Positions 10,534 through 23,734 of a stretch of 64,000 nt of DNA are shown piece by piece. Source of the stretch: Merluccius polli (lineage: Eukaryota > Chordata > Actinopteri > Gadiformes > Merlucciidae); NCBI GenBank assembly GCA_030340625.1, contig JAOPHQ010005143.1, forward strand, positions 163,501 through 227,500. Direction: 5' to 3'. Within the stretch, counting starts at the first letter, position 1, and each line of letters begins with the position of its first letter. A program made the position numbers and the translations under genes. The notes under the pieces are model-generated. The model saw only the letters and a program-made list of their open reading frames with translations, was not told the DNA's origin and made no database searches.

Positions 10534-11781
10534 ACTGCACCAAATGAAGAGAGCTGCCCCGGGATAACCTTTGATATATCGGAGTTTACCTTTGTTAATG
10601 GTGAAGAAAATAATTGTTCAAATGAAGAAGGGGTGGAAGCGGATGAAGATTCAAATGAAGAAGAAGACGAAGAGGAGATTGCCGACTCTGATTCAGACTG
10701 GGAAATGGAAGATTCTGACCAATTGGAGAGCGATGTCTCAGACGAACAGGACTTGAATCTGGATTCTGAATTGCATAAAAGTGTGCGTCAGCTATGTCCA
10801 GAATGCGGTGTCTTTTTCTTCACATGTAAGACTCACACATGCGAGTATAAAATCAAGCCGTTTTCCTGCAATATTTGTGGCAAGAGATGCGTGGATGAAA
10901 ACTCCCTGAAAATTCATAGCAATATCCACAAGGACAGCTATGAGCACCCCTGCAAGTTCTGTATGGTGCCCTTTAAAACAAGACTTGATAAACTGGCCCA
11001 TGAGAGAGCCCACACCCTCAAAGCAAAACCATATGAATGCCCTGACTGTTCCATGTCGTTTTCCAAGCTCCCTGCACGCAATTTACACTTGAAAGGCCAC
11101 AGGGGCCCCAAAATATTTTCATGCCCACATTGTGCTTTGGAATTCCGGACTGCCCACTACATGGATAGACACATCGTGGTGCACACTGGTGTGAAGCAGT
11201 TTTCCTGCCAGTTCTGCAGTCGCTCCTTCAACCAGCAGGGCCACCTTAAATCCCACCTGCGTGTGCACACCGGGGAGAAGCCCTTTAAGTGCCAGCACTG
11301 TGACAAGAGCTTCAATCACAACGTGAGCCTGAAGAGTCATGTTATGCGGTACCATAAAGAAGCTTCCGACTCTGGGCCAAGCGGACACATGAAGCAGATC
11401 AAAAAGAAAATTATTCGGTCCTCGGGTAGACCCAAAGGAAGGCCCAAAAGAAATGCAGCTATGGGGGAGACAAACTCGATTCCTGCTGTGCAAGGGGAGG
11501 GCTTGGACCCAATCATAGCCACTGAGCCTTCAGAGGAGGGCCATTTAAGGAGAGCCTTTTCCAAAGACATTGAAAGCAATTTGAGTGACAGGGATCCAAC
11601 CTCTGAATGTATAGAAGAGGACAAGGCAGAGGAAAGCAACGGAGTGAGAAAGGGCAAGCGGAAAGCCAGCCAGAGATCAAAGACCTTTCATATTGCAGAC
11701 AATGATTTTGAGAGTGACTCGGACAGTAATCCTGCAGAGGAGGCTAAGAAGAGACAAGTTGTGAAAAGTCAGGAAACATAG
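10534..11781 (+). CDS. C2H2 zinc-finger terminal exon A
   Basis: The terminal coding exon of 415 residues starts in phase 0 right after CTCTTGCAG with T-A-P-N-E-E-S. No ATG start fits; the frame is open through the acceptor, so the N-terminus must come from an upstream exon. Residues 1-86 are acidic (long Glu/Asp runs). At 88-103 is a Cys/His cluster (CPEC...H.C), then six C2H2 fingers from about 110 to 278, the last with four residues between its histidines. A GRPKGRPKR segment resembling an AT-hook and a Lys/Arg-rich tail follow. It is likely a nuclear DNA-binding regulator; the target is unknown. Upstream partners by phase are any of the THAP or ZAD-like heads; the one in front is at 2106. 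It is nearly identical to exon B. Confidence 0.85.
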   Translation, partial: TAPNEESCPGITFDISEFTFVNGEENNCSNEEGVEADEDSNEEEDEEEIADSDSDWEMEDSDQLESDVSDEQDLNLDSELHKSVRQLCPECGVFFFTCKTHTCEYKIKPFSCNICGKRCVDENSLKIHSNIHKDSYEHPCKFCMVPFKTRLDKLAHERAHTLKAKPYECPDCSMSFSKLPARNLHLKGHRGPKIFSCPHCALEFRTAHYMDRHIVVHTGVKQFSCQFCSRSFNQQGHLKSHLRVHTGEKPFKCQHCDKSFNHNVSLKSHVMRYHKEASDSGPSGHMKQIKKKIIRSSGRPKGRPKRNAAMGETNSIPAVQGEGLDPIIATEPSEEGHLRRAFSKDIESNLSDRDPTSECIEEDKAEESNGVRKGKRKASQRSKTFHIADNDFESDSDSNPAEEAKKRQVVKSQET

Positions 11782-13550
11782 GAGGACATAGAGGAAGGCC
11801 GATGGAATAATCCAATAGTCTGAATCATGATTGGTATCCAAATGTCACACATCTAACATCTAAACACAATTGTCCAGAACTGAACGAGTATAACAAAGTA
11901 TTTTTGGGGATTAGGAATACATGCATTAGAGTATATTCCCATAATGGTATGTCATTAAAAAATTGTCTGGACAGGGAGTGGGCAGTTTTGTTTTATAGCC
12001 CAAGTAGTCATTATTTTAAAAAAATATTTGACAAAATATGATCTATAAATACATTTTCAACTAAGAATAACTAGGACTGATGGCGAGTCTCTTTAGTATA
12101 AAATATTAAAAAGTATCATCGAAGTTGACATTTATATATTTTAATTGTTTTAATGGATGCGGATGTTAAATTTTAGTTAAATTAGGTTAAATTCTTTGTG
12201 GTCATTTATTTTTGTTTCCTAGTATGTGGGAAAGTACGTAATTACCTGTTCATCATTGTAAACATGAGAAGTGATATTTTCTTGAAAGTTTGAAATTCAT
12301 TTTGTATTAATATTTCAGCAAATCATTTTGTTGCTATGCAAATATCAACAGCACAATCAGTTAATAAATTGTTTATATATCGCTGAGCAAAGCTTTCACT
12401 GTCCTTGACCCCTGTTCCTGAAAACCCATGTACAGGTTTCCATTTGACAAATACATAATACTAAATACACAAATGCTATTCCTTGTTCATTGACACATGC
12501 CACCAATACACACATTTACATTAGATTTTTTTTATATCAAACTGCATAAAAACATGTAAACCACTTTCATTGTTATAATTTAGGTTTATTGAAATGTCAA
12601 TTTGTATTTAACCATGCCCAGCTCACCTATTTCTGATATGTTGTTGTTCAAATAATGGTTATTACTGATATGTATATATGTGCTCTGTTTGAAGTGTAGG
12701 CACTCTCTTAAACTCACCACATGGCCATTGAAAAGGAAAGGCCCTCTTAGACTTTTACACATACTTTTACAAAACAAGATACCATTAATGTTCAAAGGTT
12801 CATCTCAGAATGAGAGGGCTCATCTCCCCGAACAATGTCCAGACTAGCTGCTAGCTGATCTGGGAGCAGTAAAGTCCCACGTTCAGGGCACCACCAGGTG
12901 AACCCATGGGGGTAAAGGGTGACCCATGCATGTACCATGCTGGACCATCCTTTCTCCAGCTAAAACCAAGTGTGGAGATAGGGCTGGCTATGTGAGACTA
13001 TATACAAGGTGTCTTTACTGCTACAATCCACTAGGTGTCCTTGTGCAACCAGTAAAAGGAAGGAGCTCAAGGTATTCTGAAAGAATTGTAACAGTCTGAA
13101 CGGCCTTCTGTTCTTTCCGTCCATCTCTTATCTCCACTTAAATCACACTGTTCAACTGCTGCTAGAGGAGGGCAGGAGGGCATCTCACTCTGCCTTTCTC
13201 TCCAATATACGGGCCACATCAGAGAAAGACAGTTTGCACACTATTATTTATATTCAATATGTATTCATGTATCATTATTAAAACGGGCAGTTGGCACGGT
13301 CCAGGTTCCCAAACACAATATCCACCTTCTTTACATGTCTGTGCTTAAGAGGACACGGTTCTCTTCAAAGGCTGCATATTGTTCTCGTTCCCTTTCGTAT
13401 ACCTTTCTCCTGTCATGACCTTTGTACACTTTGTACACTGCTGCTGCTGCATACTTTTGATTTACGATCGGTGGAGGAAGATCGACCAGTTACTAGTCAT
13501 CTGCTTATCACCACAATCAATAATAATGTACAATCACGGCAAGATTTAGA
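11782..13550. other. 3' flank of C2H2 exon A
   Basis: AT-rich, non-coding sequence that matches the flanks of copies B and C over long stretches (for example 12780-12955 against 32036-32195 and 37760-37915). It should contain the 3' UTR. The AATAAA-like site is not clear. No separate gene is seen. Confidence 0.5.
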
Positions 13551-13554
13551 ATAG

Positions 13555-13980
13555 GGGTGGGGGGGTACTTTGTGACGTTTTTATCGGTTCCAGCAATGTA
13601 GGGGTGGTGGGGAATAAGGTAGTTGACACATTAGCAAAGATAGCACTGGGGGCAACGAATGTACAGGTCCAAGTAAACGCATGGAAAGTGAGGGTGAAGG
13701 AGTAATAACATTATATAATAAAAACATTACAAGTAGACAAGTATAGAGTACAGAAAGCAAGGGGCAACAATTGTCATCTTAAACCAACAGTTTGGACAAC
13801 ACGGGGGAGGTTTTAAAAACCTAATGACTATTAATGCTAGGGCATAACTTTGTTTAAATAGCATGCCCTTTATGGTCAAACACATTGATGGAAATTGTAC
13901 ATATAGAGAGAATGTTTTGGGTAGTTGCAAGAATTATAATGGCGAGAAGTAGGATATGTATGGGACTTCTGGTGGCGATG
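13555..13980 (+). mobile_element. Degenerate LINE remnant
   Basis: The broken + frame at 13580-13710 gives G-V-V-G-N-K-V-V-D-T-L-A-K-I-A-L, the signature end of a LINE RNase H domain. Stops and shifts follow. It lies just upstream of the promoter of the second THAP head. Confidence 0.45.
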
Positions 13981-14265
13981 ATGCACCCAACGTTGTTTGC
14001 CTAAAACAAGTACGGAATGGGATGGTTCGGATTTTTTGAAGTGAGGTTGTATGAGGTACGTATCTGTAGTCAGTGCGCCCCCAGTTTGGAGAAACATACA
14101 ACATTCTCACGCCGCTTTACCTTGCAGTCAGACAGCCCTTTCCTTTGGCACTACGTTTTCTCAACCGCAGAACTTCGGTATTCCTACGCGCAACTGTGCC
14201 GCGCATCAGCTGTTGGGGAGATGAGACTGAATTACTGAAATCAAACATTTCTAAAGAGTTCGAAG

Positions 14266-14412
14266 ATGGTGCGTGCTTGTGGTTTTCCGGGCTGTTCAAA
14301 CAAACAACTGTCCTGGTCACCATATAGATTTCACCGTGTTCCGTTGCTTGATATTGATCTTAGAAAGCTATGGCTAGTTGCGCTGAATATAGACGTAAAC
14401 AGTCCTCCAGCC
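14266..14412 (+). pseudogene. THAP head exon 2, broken by the foldback element
   Basis: From the ATG the first 43 residues (MVRACGFPGCSNK..., C5, C10 and Trp present) match the intact head at 33161 almost exactly. At codon 49, after CCAGCC, the sequence becomes the end of a 5.9-kb inverted-repeat element. The distal zinc ligands (Cys and His) and the donor are lost. After the second CCAGCC at 20278-20283 the exon does not recognisably resume. The 250 bases upstream also match the promoter of the 33161 head. Confidence 0.8.
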
Positions 14413-14689
14413 AACTGCGGTCAAGCCAGCCGTTCCTCCGATCACCGTGGTCAAATGAGCCGCACTTACATTTCGAGTGTACAAATATTCTCAGCATTAC
14501 GGTAGAAGCGGCGAAACGGGCGAAACCGCGTATTCACTTCCGGTTTCTCAAAATAAATGTATTAAGAACCGTAAGCTATAATTAAAACCTACATTTAAAT
14601 GAAATATATTGTATTACAGTGTTTCATACGCCCATGATGAATGAAAAACTTAATATCAAGTATCTTTATTGCAACAATGTGGAGAAATG

Positions 14690-16360
14690 CCAAACTAAAA
14701 GTCCCATATTTGTGCTTCCAAGTGGCATGTTTTGTTGTATTTGAACTGCTGTAAAATCACTTTGCTCAATATTCCCTGACTATGGGTGGTATATTTGACT
14801 TCTACACATGTAAGACTATACCCACATGCAATATCAAGCATTTTTACTGTACCATTTTGGAGAAATTCAACAATAAAAGTCCCATATGTGTACCTTCGGA
14901 TAGCACAATTGCATATATTTGAACTGCTGTAAAATCACTTTGCTCAATATTCCCTGACTATGGGTGGTATATTTGACTTCTACACATGTAAGACTACCGC
15001 CACATGCAATATCAAGCATTTTTACTGTACCATTTTGGAGATATTCTACAATAAATGTCCCATATGTGTACCTTCGAATGGCACAATTGCATATATTTGA
15101 ACTGCTGTAAAATCACGTTGCTCAATATTCCCTGACTATGGGTGGTATATTTGACTTCTACACATGTAAGACTATACCCACATGCAATATCAAGCATTTT
15201 TACTGTACCATTTTGGAGATATTGTACAATAAAAGTCCCATATGTGTACCTTCGAATGGCACAATTGCATATATTTGAACTGCTGTAAAATCACTTTGCT
15301 CAATATTCCCTGACTATGGGTGGTATATTTGACTTCTACACATGTAAGACTACCGCCACATGCAATATCAAGCATTTTTACTGTACCATTTTGGAGATAT
15401 TCTACAATAAAAGTCCCATATGTGTACCTTCGAATGGCACAATTGCATATATTTGAACTGCTGTAAAATCACGTTGCTCAATATTCCCTGACTATGGGTG
15501 GTATATTTGACTTCTACACATGTAAGACTATACCCACATGCAATATCAAGCATTTTTACTGTACCATTTTGGAGATATTCTACAATAAAAGTCCCATATG
15601 TGTACCTTCGAATGGCACAATTGCATATATTTGAACTGCTGTAAAATCACTTTGCTCAATATTCCCTGACTATGGGTGGTATATTTGACTTCTACACATG
15701 AAAGACTATACCCACATGCAATATCAAGCATTTTTACTGTACCATTTTGGAGATATTCTACAATAAAAGTCCCATATGTGTACCTTCGAATGGCACAATT
15801 GCATATATTTGAACTGCTGTAAAATCACTTTGCTCAATATTCCCTGACTATGAGTGGTATATTTGACTTCTACACATGTAAGACTATACCCACATGCAAT
15901 ATCAAGCATTTTTACTGTACCATTTTGGACATATTCTACAATAAATGTCCCATATGTGTACCTTCGAATGGCACAATTGCATATATTTGAACTGCTATAA
16001 AATCACTTTGCTCAATATTCCCTGACTATGGGTGGTATATTTGACTTCTACACATGTAAGACTACCCCCACATGCAATATCAAGCATTTTTACTGTACCA
16101 TTTTGGAGAAATTCAACAATAAAAGTCCCTATGTGTACCTTCGGATAGCACAATTGCATATATTTGAACTGCTGTAAAATCACTTTGCTCAATATTCCCT
16201 GACTATGAGTGGTATATTTGACTTCTACACATGTAAGACTATACCCACATGCAATATCAAGCATTTTTACTGTACCATTTTGGAGATATTCTACAATAAA
16301 AGTCCCATATGTGTACCTTCGGATAGCACAATTTCATATATTTGAACTACTGTGAAATCA
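14690..16360 (-). repeat. Left-arm tandem array of 178-bp units
   Basis: The unit recurs every 178 bases (for example GCAATATCAAGCATTTTTAC at 15184, 15362, 15540, 15718 and 15896). Units differ by a few substitutions. 178 is not a multiple of three, so the frame shifts at each unit and no long protein can form. Confidence 0.95.
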
Positions 16361-16410
16361 ATTTGCTCAATATTCCCTGACTATGGGTGGTATATTTGAT
16401 TTACAGTAGT
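16346..16410. repeat. Palindrome axis of the foldback element
   Basis: ACTACTGTGAAATCA at 16346-16360 faces TGATTTACAGTAGT at 16397-16410 with one base missing. This leaves a 36-base loop that is itself array sequence. Past the stem the two arms run as reverse complements. Confidence 0.85.
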
Positions 16411-18750
16411 TTTGTGCTATCCGAAGGTACACATATGGGACTTTTATTGTAGAATATCTCCAAAATGGTACAGTAAAAATGCTTGATATTGCATGTGGGT
16501 ATAGTCTTACATGTGTAGAAGTCAAATATACCACTCATAGTCAGGGAATATTGAGCAAAGTGATTTTACAGCAGTTCAAATATATGCAATTGTGCTATCC
16601 GAAGGTACACATAGGGACTTTTATTGTTGAATTTCTCCAAAATGGTACAGTAAAAATGCTTGATATTGCATGTGGGGGTAGTCTTACATGTGTAGAAGTC
16701 AAATATACCACCCATAGTCAGGGAATATTGAGCAAAGTGATTTTACAGCAGTTCAAATATATGCAATTGTGCCATTCGAAGGTACACATATGGGACTTTT
16801 ATTGTAGAATATCTCCAAAATGGTACAGTAAAAATGCTTGATATTGCATGTGGGTATAGTCTTTCATGTGTAGAAGTCAAATATACCACCCATAGCCAGG
16901 GAATATTGAGCAAAGTGATTTTACAGCAGTTCAAATATATGCAATTGTGCCATCCGAAGGTACACATATGGGACTTTTATTGTAGAATATCTCCAAAATT
17001 GTACAGTGAAAATGCTTGATATTGAGTGTGGGCGTAGTCTTAGATGTGTAGAAGTCAAATATACCACCCATAGCCAGGGAATATTGAGCAAAGTGATTTT
17101 ACAGCAGTTCAAATATATGCAATTGTGCTATCCGAAGGTACACATATGGGACTTTTATTGTTGAATTTCTCCAAAATGGTACAGTAAAAATGCTTGATAT
17201 TGCATGTGGGTATAGTCTTACATGTGTAGAAGTCAAATATACCACCCATAGCCAGGGAATATTGAGCAAAGTGATGTAGTGTATTTTCTGATATACATTT
17301 ACAGGATATTCTACTTCTTTCTTTTATTCATTGTATTTCACTCATTCTTTATATGTAGAATACTGCTGTGTCATGGGAGAACATTCCTGTGTCTCCTAGT
17401 AAGCTATTAGGGGTAATCCTGAGGGCCTGCTCAGGGTCAGCAAGATGCCCTGATGACCCCAGGTTGCTGAAACAACAAGATGCCCTGATGAACTCAGACT
17501 GTGTTTCCGTATGTGGTTTACGATAGGAAGTTGTTGTGTTGTAAAAGTTAGACAGTCTAGGTGTGTTGTTTCAGCTTGCAGGACTGTCACGCATGGTATG
17601 GCTTAGAGAGGCCTATAAGAAGTGTGTGCATTAGAGAGGATCCGGAGTTTTTCGGACCCCATTGGGGGATTCGGACTCAGATTGGGAGAAGATTCGGCCA
17701 CCATTCAGATGCATAGAATGTCATCCCGCTTGTGTTCTCTGTTAAATAAAAAGTTATTTACTCAGACACTTTTGGGAGCGGACCTCCATCATTTCATCAT
17801 CCACAAACCAGTATTCTGGCAGCCGAGAAGAATATACTACAGTGATTTTACAGCAGTTCAAATATATGCAATTGTGCTATCCGAAGGTACACATATGGGA
17901 CTTTTATTGTACAATATCTCCAAAATGGTACAGTAAAAATGCTTGATATTGCATGTGGGTATAGTCTTAGATGTGTAGAAGTCAAATATACCACCCATAG
18001 CCAGGGAATATTGAGCAAAGTGATTTTACAGCAGTTCAAATATATGCAATTGTGCTATCCGAAGGTACACATATGGGACTTTTATTGTTGAATTTCTCCA
18101 AAATGGTACAGTAAAAATGCTTGATATTGCATGTGGGGGTAGTCTTACATGTGTAGAAGTCAAATATACCACCCATAGTCAGGGAATATTGAGCAAATTG
18201 ATTTTACAGCAGTTCAAATATATGCAATTGTGCCATTCGAAGGTACACATATGGGACTTTTATTGTACAATATCTCCAAAATGGTACAGTAAAAATGCTT
18301 GATATTGCATGTGGGTATAGTCTTACATGTGTAGAAGTCAAATATACCACCCATAGCCAGGGAATATTGAGCAAAGTGATTTTACAGCAGTTCAAATATA
18401 TGCAATTGTGCTATCCGAAGGTACACATATGGGACTTTTATTGTTGAATTTCTCCAAAATGGTACAGTAAAAATGCTTGATATTGCATGTGGGTATAGTC
18501 TTACATGTGTAGAAGTCAAATATACCACCCATAGCCAGGGAATATTGAGCAAAGTGATTTTACAGCAGTTCAAATATATGCAATTGTGCTATCCGAAGGT
18601 ACACATATGGGACTTTTATTGTTGAATTTCTCCAAAATGGTACAGTAAAAATGCTTGATATTGCATGTGGGTATAGTCTTACATGTGTAGAAGTCAAATA
18701 TACCAACCATAGTCAGGGAATATTGAGCAAAGTGATTTTACAGCAGTTCA
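16411..18750 (+). repeat. Right-arm tandem array of 178-bp units, split by a solo LTR
   Basis: This is the same unit as the left arm in the opposite orientation, about five copies on each side of the LTR insertion. The one-base deletion seen in the left-arm unit at about 16126 is mirrored at about 16610, so the order of variant units is mirrored as well. Confidence 0.92.
17275..17841 (+). mobile_element. Solo LTR
   Basis: The 567-base insertion begins TGTAGTGTATT and ends AATATACTACA, an imperfect inverted terminal repeat with the TG...CA ends of LTRs. GTGA occurs on both sides (17271-17274 and 17842-17845), and removing one copy restores the satellite unit exactly. A TATA-like CCTATAAG at about 17610 and AATAAA at about 17746 suggest a + orientation. 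No internal region is present, so it is the product of LTR recombination. Confidence 0.9.
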
Positions 18751-19006
18751 AATACAACAAAACATGCCACTTGGAAGCACAAATATGGGACTTTTAGTTT
18801 GGCATTTCTCCACATTGTTGCAATAAAGATACTTGATATTAAGTTTTTCATTCATCATGGGCGTATGAAACACTGTAATACAACATATTTCATTTAAATG
18901 TAGGTTTTAATTATAGCTTACGGTTCTTAATACATTTATTTTGAGAAACCGGAAGTGAATACGCAGTTTCGCCCGTTTCGCCGCTTCTACCGTAATGTTG
19001 AGAATA

Positions 19007-20202
19007 TTTGAAGAGTTCAGATGCAAAAGCCTCTAAACGCCACCTCCGTCAAAAATGAGATAAATATATTGAGTGACTGCTCTCCGCACGTAGTATATGG
19101 TAATCAAATCATTTCGCGTCAAAACCCGCAAAATACCACTCTTTTTCTGGTCTGAAATCTCGATTTGTAGGCATAAACCTCTAAACGCCACTTCCCTTTG
19201 GCAGCAAAAGCCGCTACGTACCGAGAACCAATCACAACGCAACACGGAATCATGTGACTTCACCCAGTTTCAACATGGCGGCGCGCTGAGGAGCCGGCTT
19301 AGATCGCTTCTAAGATAGATTATAGATATAGATAGACTCTTTATTATATTATTCTTTATTATTTATTGATATGCTTTATCTTTATTATAGATTATAGATA
19401 TATCCTTCCTCAGATCGCATAGATGCGCGATCTATGCGGATGCATAGATGCGCGATCTGAGGAAGGCCAGACGGCGGAAAAATTATCGCCGTAATAAACT
19501 ACCGACATTGTTCCCAACTCGGAGTGTGCGGCAGCTCTCTCCTTTTACTGATCCTCTCTCTCAGTTGCCAGCACCTCACATTTGGTGTGTGTTTGCACCT
19601 CTCCTTTCAAGCATGGGGAGTATTGTCAGTTCATTGACGTCTCTTTAAAAAAAAAATCAGATTTACGTCTTTTCTCTTATATACATAGGCCTACTTGATT
19701 ATATGCCAAATGTTTTTGAACGTAATAAGCTTTTTTAATTAATGTAATGAGCTTTTTTATAGTTGAATCTGATGCCCAAACATAAGAAATTAACTTACTT
19801 GACCACTTTTAACTTTTTTTTTCATGTTTTATTTTTTTATATAATTTATTGTTATTCCATCATTTACATATAATATAATAATAATATAAATATATAATAT
19901 ATATAAGTGATTTTACTACTTTTGACTATGTCTTGTCCAAATATGTGGATTTAGAGGTTTTTGCCAAAAAAGTACCGGTGGATTTAGCTGTTTTTGACGC
20001 AAAAAAAAAAAGTATTTGGTAAAAACACATAAAAAGACTAAAGTGACATTTTTGAAAAAAAAATGTTTTATTCATTAACTAATAACCTTATCATTTCCAT
20101 TAAAATAAAATGACTGAACTTGAACATAGAAGCCTGATAAAAAATGGTCATTTATAAGAAAAGTGGGCAAACGGATTTAGAGGCTTTTGCATCTAAACTC
20201 TT
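19007..20202. mobile_element. Nested 1.2-kb DNA transposon with repeated subterminal motifs
   Basis: The left end GAAGAGTTCAGATGCAAAAG is matched by the inverted right end CTTTTGCATCTAAACTCTTC. The flanks carry ATTT on both sides, and closing the gap restores the arm sequence seen in the left arm near 14483. Inside, the motif TTTAGAGGCTTTTGC or its inverse recurs near 19024, 19165, 19950, 19980 and 20177. No transposase frame is visible, so it is non-autonomous. A four-base duplication does not fix the superfamily. Confidence 0.8.
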
Positions 20203-20283
20203 CATTTGTACACTCGAAATGTAAGTGCGGCTCATTTGACCACGGTGATCGGAGGAACGGCTGGCTTGACCGCAGTTCCAGCC

Positions 20284-20505
20284 AGACGCCTATCTGATTA
20301 GCCGCGCAAGCCCAATCATGGAGGTGGTGATTATAAACTTTCAGAGCATGCCCGAATTACATTCATGTAAGACGAAGCTATTGTGCGTCTGCATAACGAG
20401 TGGAAATAAAAATGACATGGCGTTTTTTGTCATTTTTTGATGAGCTGCTATGGGAACTATTTTCTAAGCATGCGCAGTAACATATTGCTGTGGCTGTGGA
20501 GTCCG
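20284..20505. other. Right flank of the foldback element, not recognised
   Basis: The sequence after the second CCAGCC should continue the THAP exon but does not visibly do so. It has no recognisable domain. Confidence 0.4.
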
Positions 20506-20516
20506 GGGCGCAGGTA

Positions 20517-21278
20517 GCACTCGAGATGAGGGGGGATGGCATCCCCCTTTGAAATACAGATCGTCAAAATCATCCCCCTTCTAAAACGGCCATCCCCCTT
20601 CCCATCCCCTGTTATTTTATCAATGAATGTGGAAATATTACCACTATTTCAACATTTAGTTTTTGCGAATATTGAATAGGCTAAAATACTGTGGACGAGG
20701 GGAACGTGCCCATATGACACGACGATTTGTTTTAAATTGACGTCTCGTCAGTCAGCGACATAGCAGCGCAGGTGCTGGTGCCAGCTTCCCCTTTTTTGTC
20801 TTTTGTTTGGCCACCTCAAGTTTAAGAAATGTCAGGTGGTGCTAAGTATTTGTATTATATGTATTATTTTCAGATTTTGTAAGTGGTACATTTGTTGAAT
20901 CCATTTGTTTTTGCACTTGAATTAAAATGGACTTGACTTGAGAGGATTCATGTTCATTTAGGCTACAATGTAATATAATATAATAATTATCTTTATGCTT
21001 AAACAATAATCAAAAGGGTACACCGTTGGTCTCCCACCATATGCGCTGTCATCAGCACAAATGATCTGTCCCTAAACGCGCCCCCCCGTCGGTCGTCGGT
21101 CTGGTGCGTGTCAGGATCGCATCGCATCGCCCCCCCCCCGTCGGTCGTCGGTCCGGTGTGTGTTGCGATCGGACACCCCCCCCCCCCGTTGGTCGTTCGG
21201 ATGCCCCAGTAGACGTTTATGTCTACAAACGCCCCTGCCATCCCCCCTGATTTTTCTTTACAACTCGAGTAGCCTACT
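20517..21278. mobile_element. Insertion flanked by 11-bp direct repeats
   Basis: GGGCGCAGGTA stands at 20506-20516 and again at 21279-21289. Between them the ends share the inverted words ACTCGAG and GGGGGGATGGCA. The interior includes a poly-C minisatellite (about 21078-21190) with GTCGGTCGTCGGT words. No coding frame is convincing. An 11-base duplication is long for a cut-and-paste transposon and the class is open. Confidence 0.6.
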
Positions 21279-21289
21279 GGGCGCAGGTA

Positions 21290-21689
21290 AACCGAAGAGC
21301 AACTTAGTGTTTTGGTTATTGGCTTCCAAGAAAAAACATAACCTGTGACAATGAGGAAAACAAACAGGCGGCTGTCATGTCCACAGGTTCCCTCATAATC
21401 TGGACCGAGCGAAGCTATGTAGCAGAATATGGACCCCGACACACAATGTCAAGACAAAAATATTTTGCTCAGAAAACAGACAACCCAGGCTGTCTCTGCT
21501 GCTGCGTTAAGTTGTGCAAAACTGTTATTGGCGCTGTGTAGTCTAGTAGTTCACGGGGAAGTCAATGACTGTCAGTGGACACTGAAAACCTGCTATGGCA
21601 AATTCTGAGTTCTAGGGTCTGGCATTGCACCATTGGCAGTGTGGGCGGGATAAACGGTTGTCTTTCAAGCCCTCTGCACGCAATAGGAT

Positions 21690-21690
<1 letters not shown>
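21290..21690. other. Non-coding stretch between two elements
   Basis: I see no exon or repeat I can name in this 400-base stretch. Confidence 0.3.
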
Positions 21691-23582
<1,892 letters not shown>

Positions 23583-23734
23583 GATAGCGCTACAACCAAT
23601 CAGAGCAACAAAGAAGGTGACGTACTCAGAGCGACGGAAATTAGTCCATGGGGAAGTGTTCCGTATGGTGGATTGTGGAAGAATAGTAAGAAGAAAGTGT
23701 ATTGTGGAAACTGAAAGCAAACAATCTTGAGAGA

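Larger units (their letters stand above)
9573..14412 (+). repeat. Segmental duplication unit A (C2H2 exon, flank, next THAP head)
   Basis: This stretch aligns by eye with 28533-33300 over most of its length. Shared parts are a polyadenylated exon-like block, the intron, the C2H2 exon, the 3' flank and, after a gap, the promoter and start of a THAP head. A third, more diverged copy of the C2H2 exon and its flank runs from about 35465 to 39250. Unit A alone carries a LINE remnant at about 13555-13980. Confidence 0.75.
14413..20277. mobile_element. Giant foldback element with mirrored 178-bp satellite arms
   Basis: The left end AACTGCGGTCAAGCCAGCCG is repeated inverted at 20277 and the match continues for at least 70 bases; past a nested insertion it extends through about 2 kb per arm. 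Each arm is a unique end of about 280 bases plus roughly ten tandem 178-bp repeats. The arms meet near 16361-16396 in a 36-base spacer. A 6-bp direct repeat CCAGCC (14407-14412 and 20278-20283) flanks the element. The right arm is interrupted by a solo LTR (17275-17841) and a 1.2-kb transposon (about 19007-20202). No transposase frame is present. The open frames of about 61 residues that recur here are repeats, not genes. Confidence 0.85.

Noticed and set aside
10792..11657. Minus-strand frames opposite the C2H2 exons (also near 30 and 36 kb)
   Set aside because: Antisense shadows of the zinc-finger repeats, with the same frames in all three copies.
14690..18600. Many 61-residue frames starting MLDIACGYSL on both arms
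   Set aside because: They are the same 178-bp repeat translated again and again. The unit length is not a multiple of three, the frames end at each unit border and no start or domain is supported.
15012..18750. CRISPR-like array
   Set aside because: The repeats are 178 bases without spacers, in a eukaryotic context, and form a satellite.
21160..21442. Minus-strand 147-codon frame near 21.0-21.4 kb
   Set aside because: It runs across a poly-C minisatellite and an element border.
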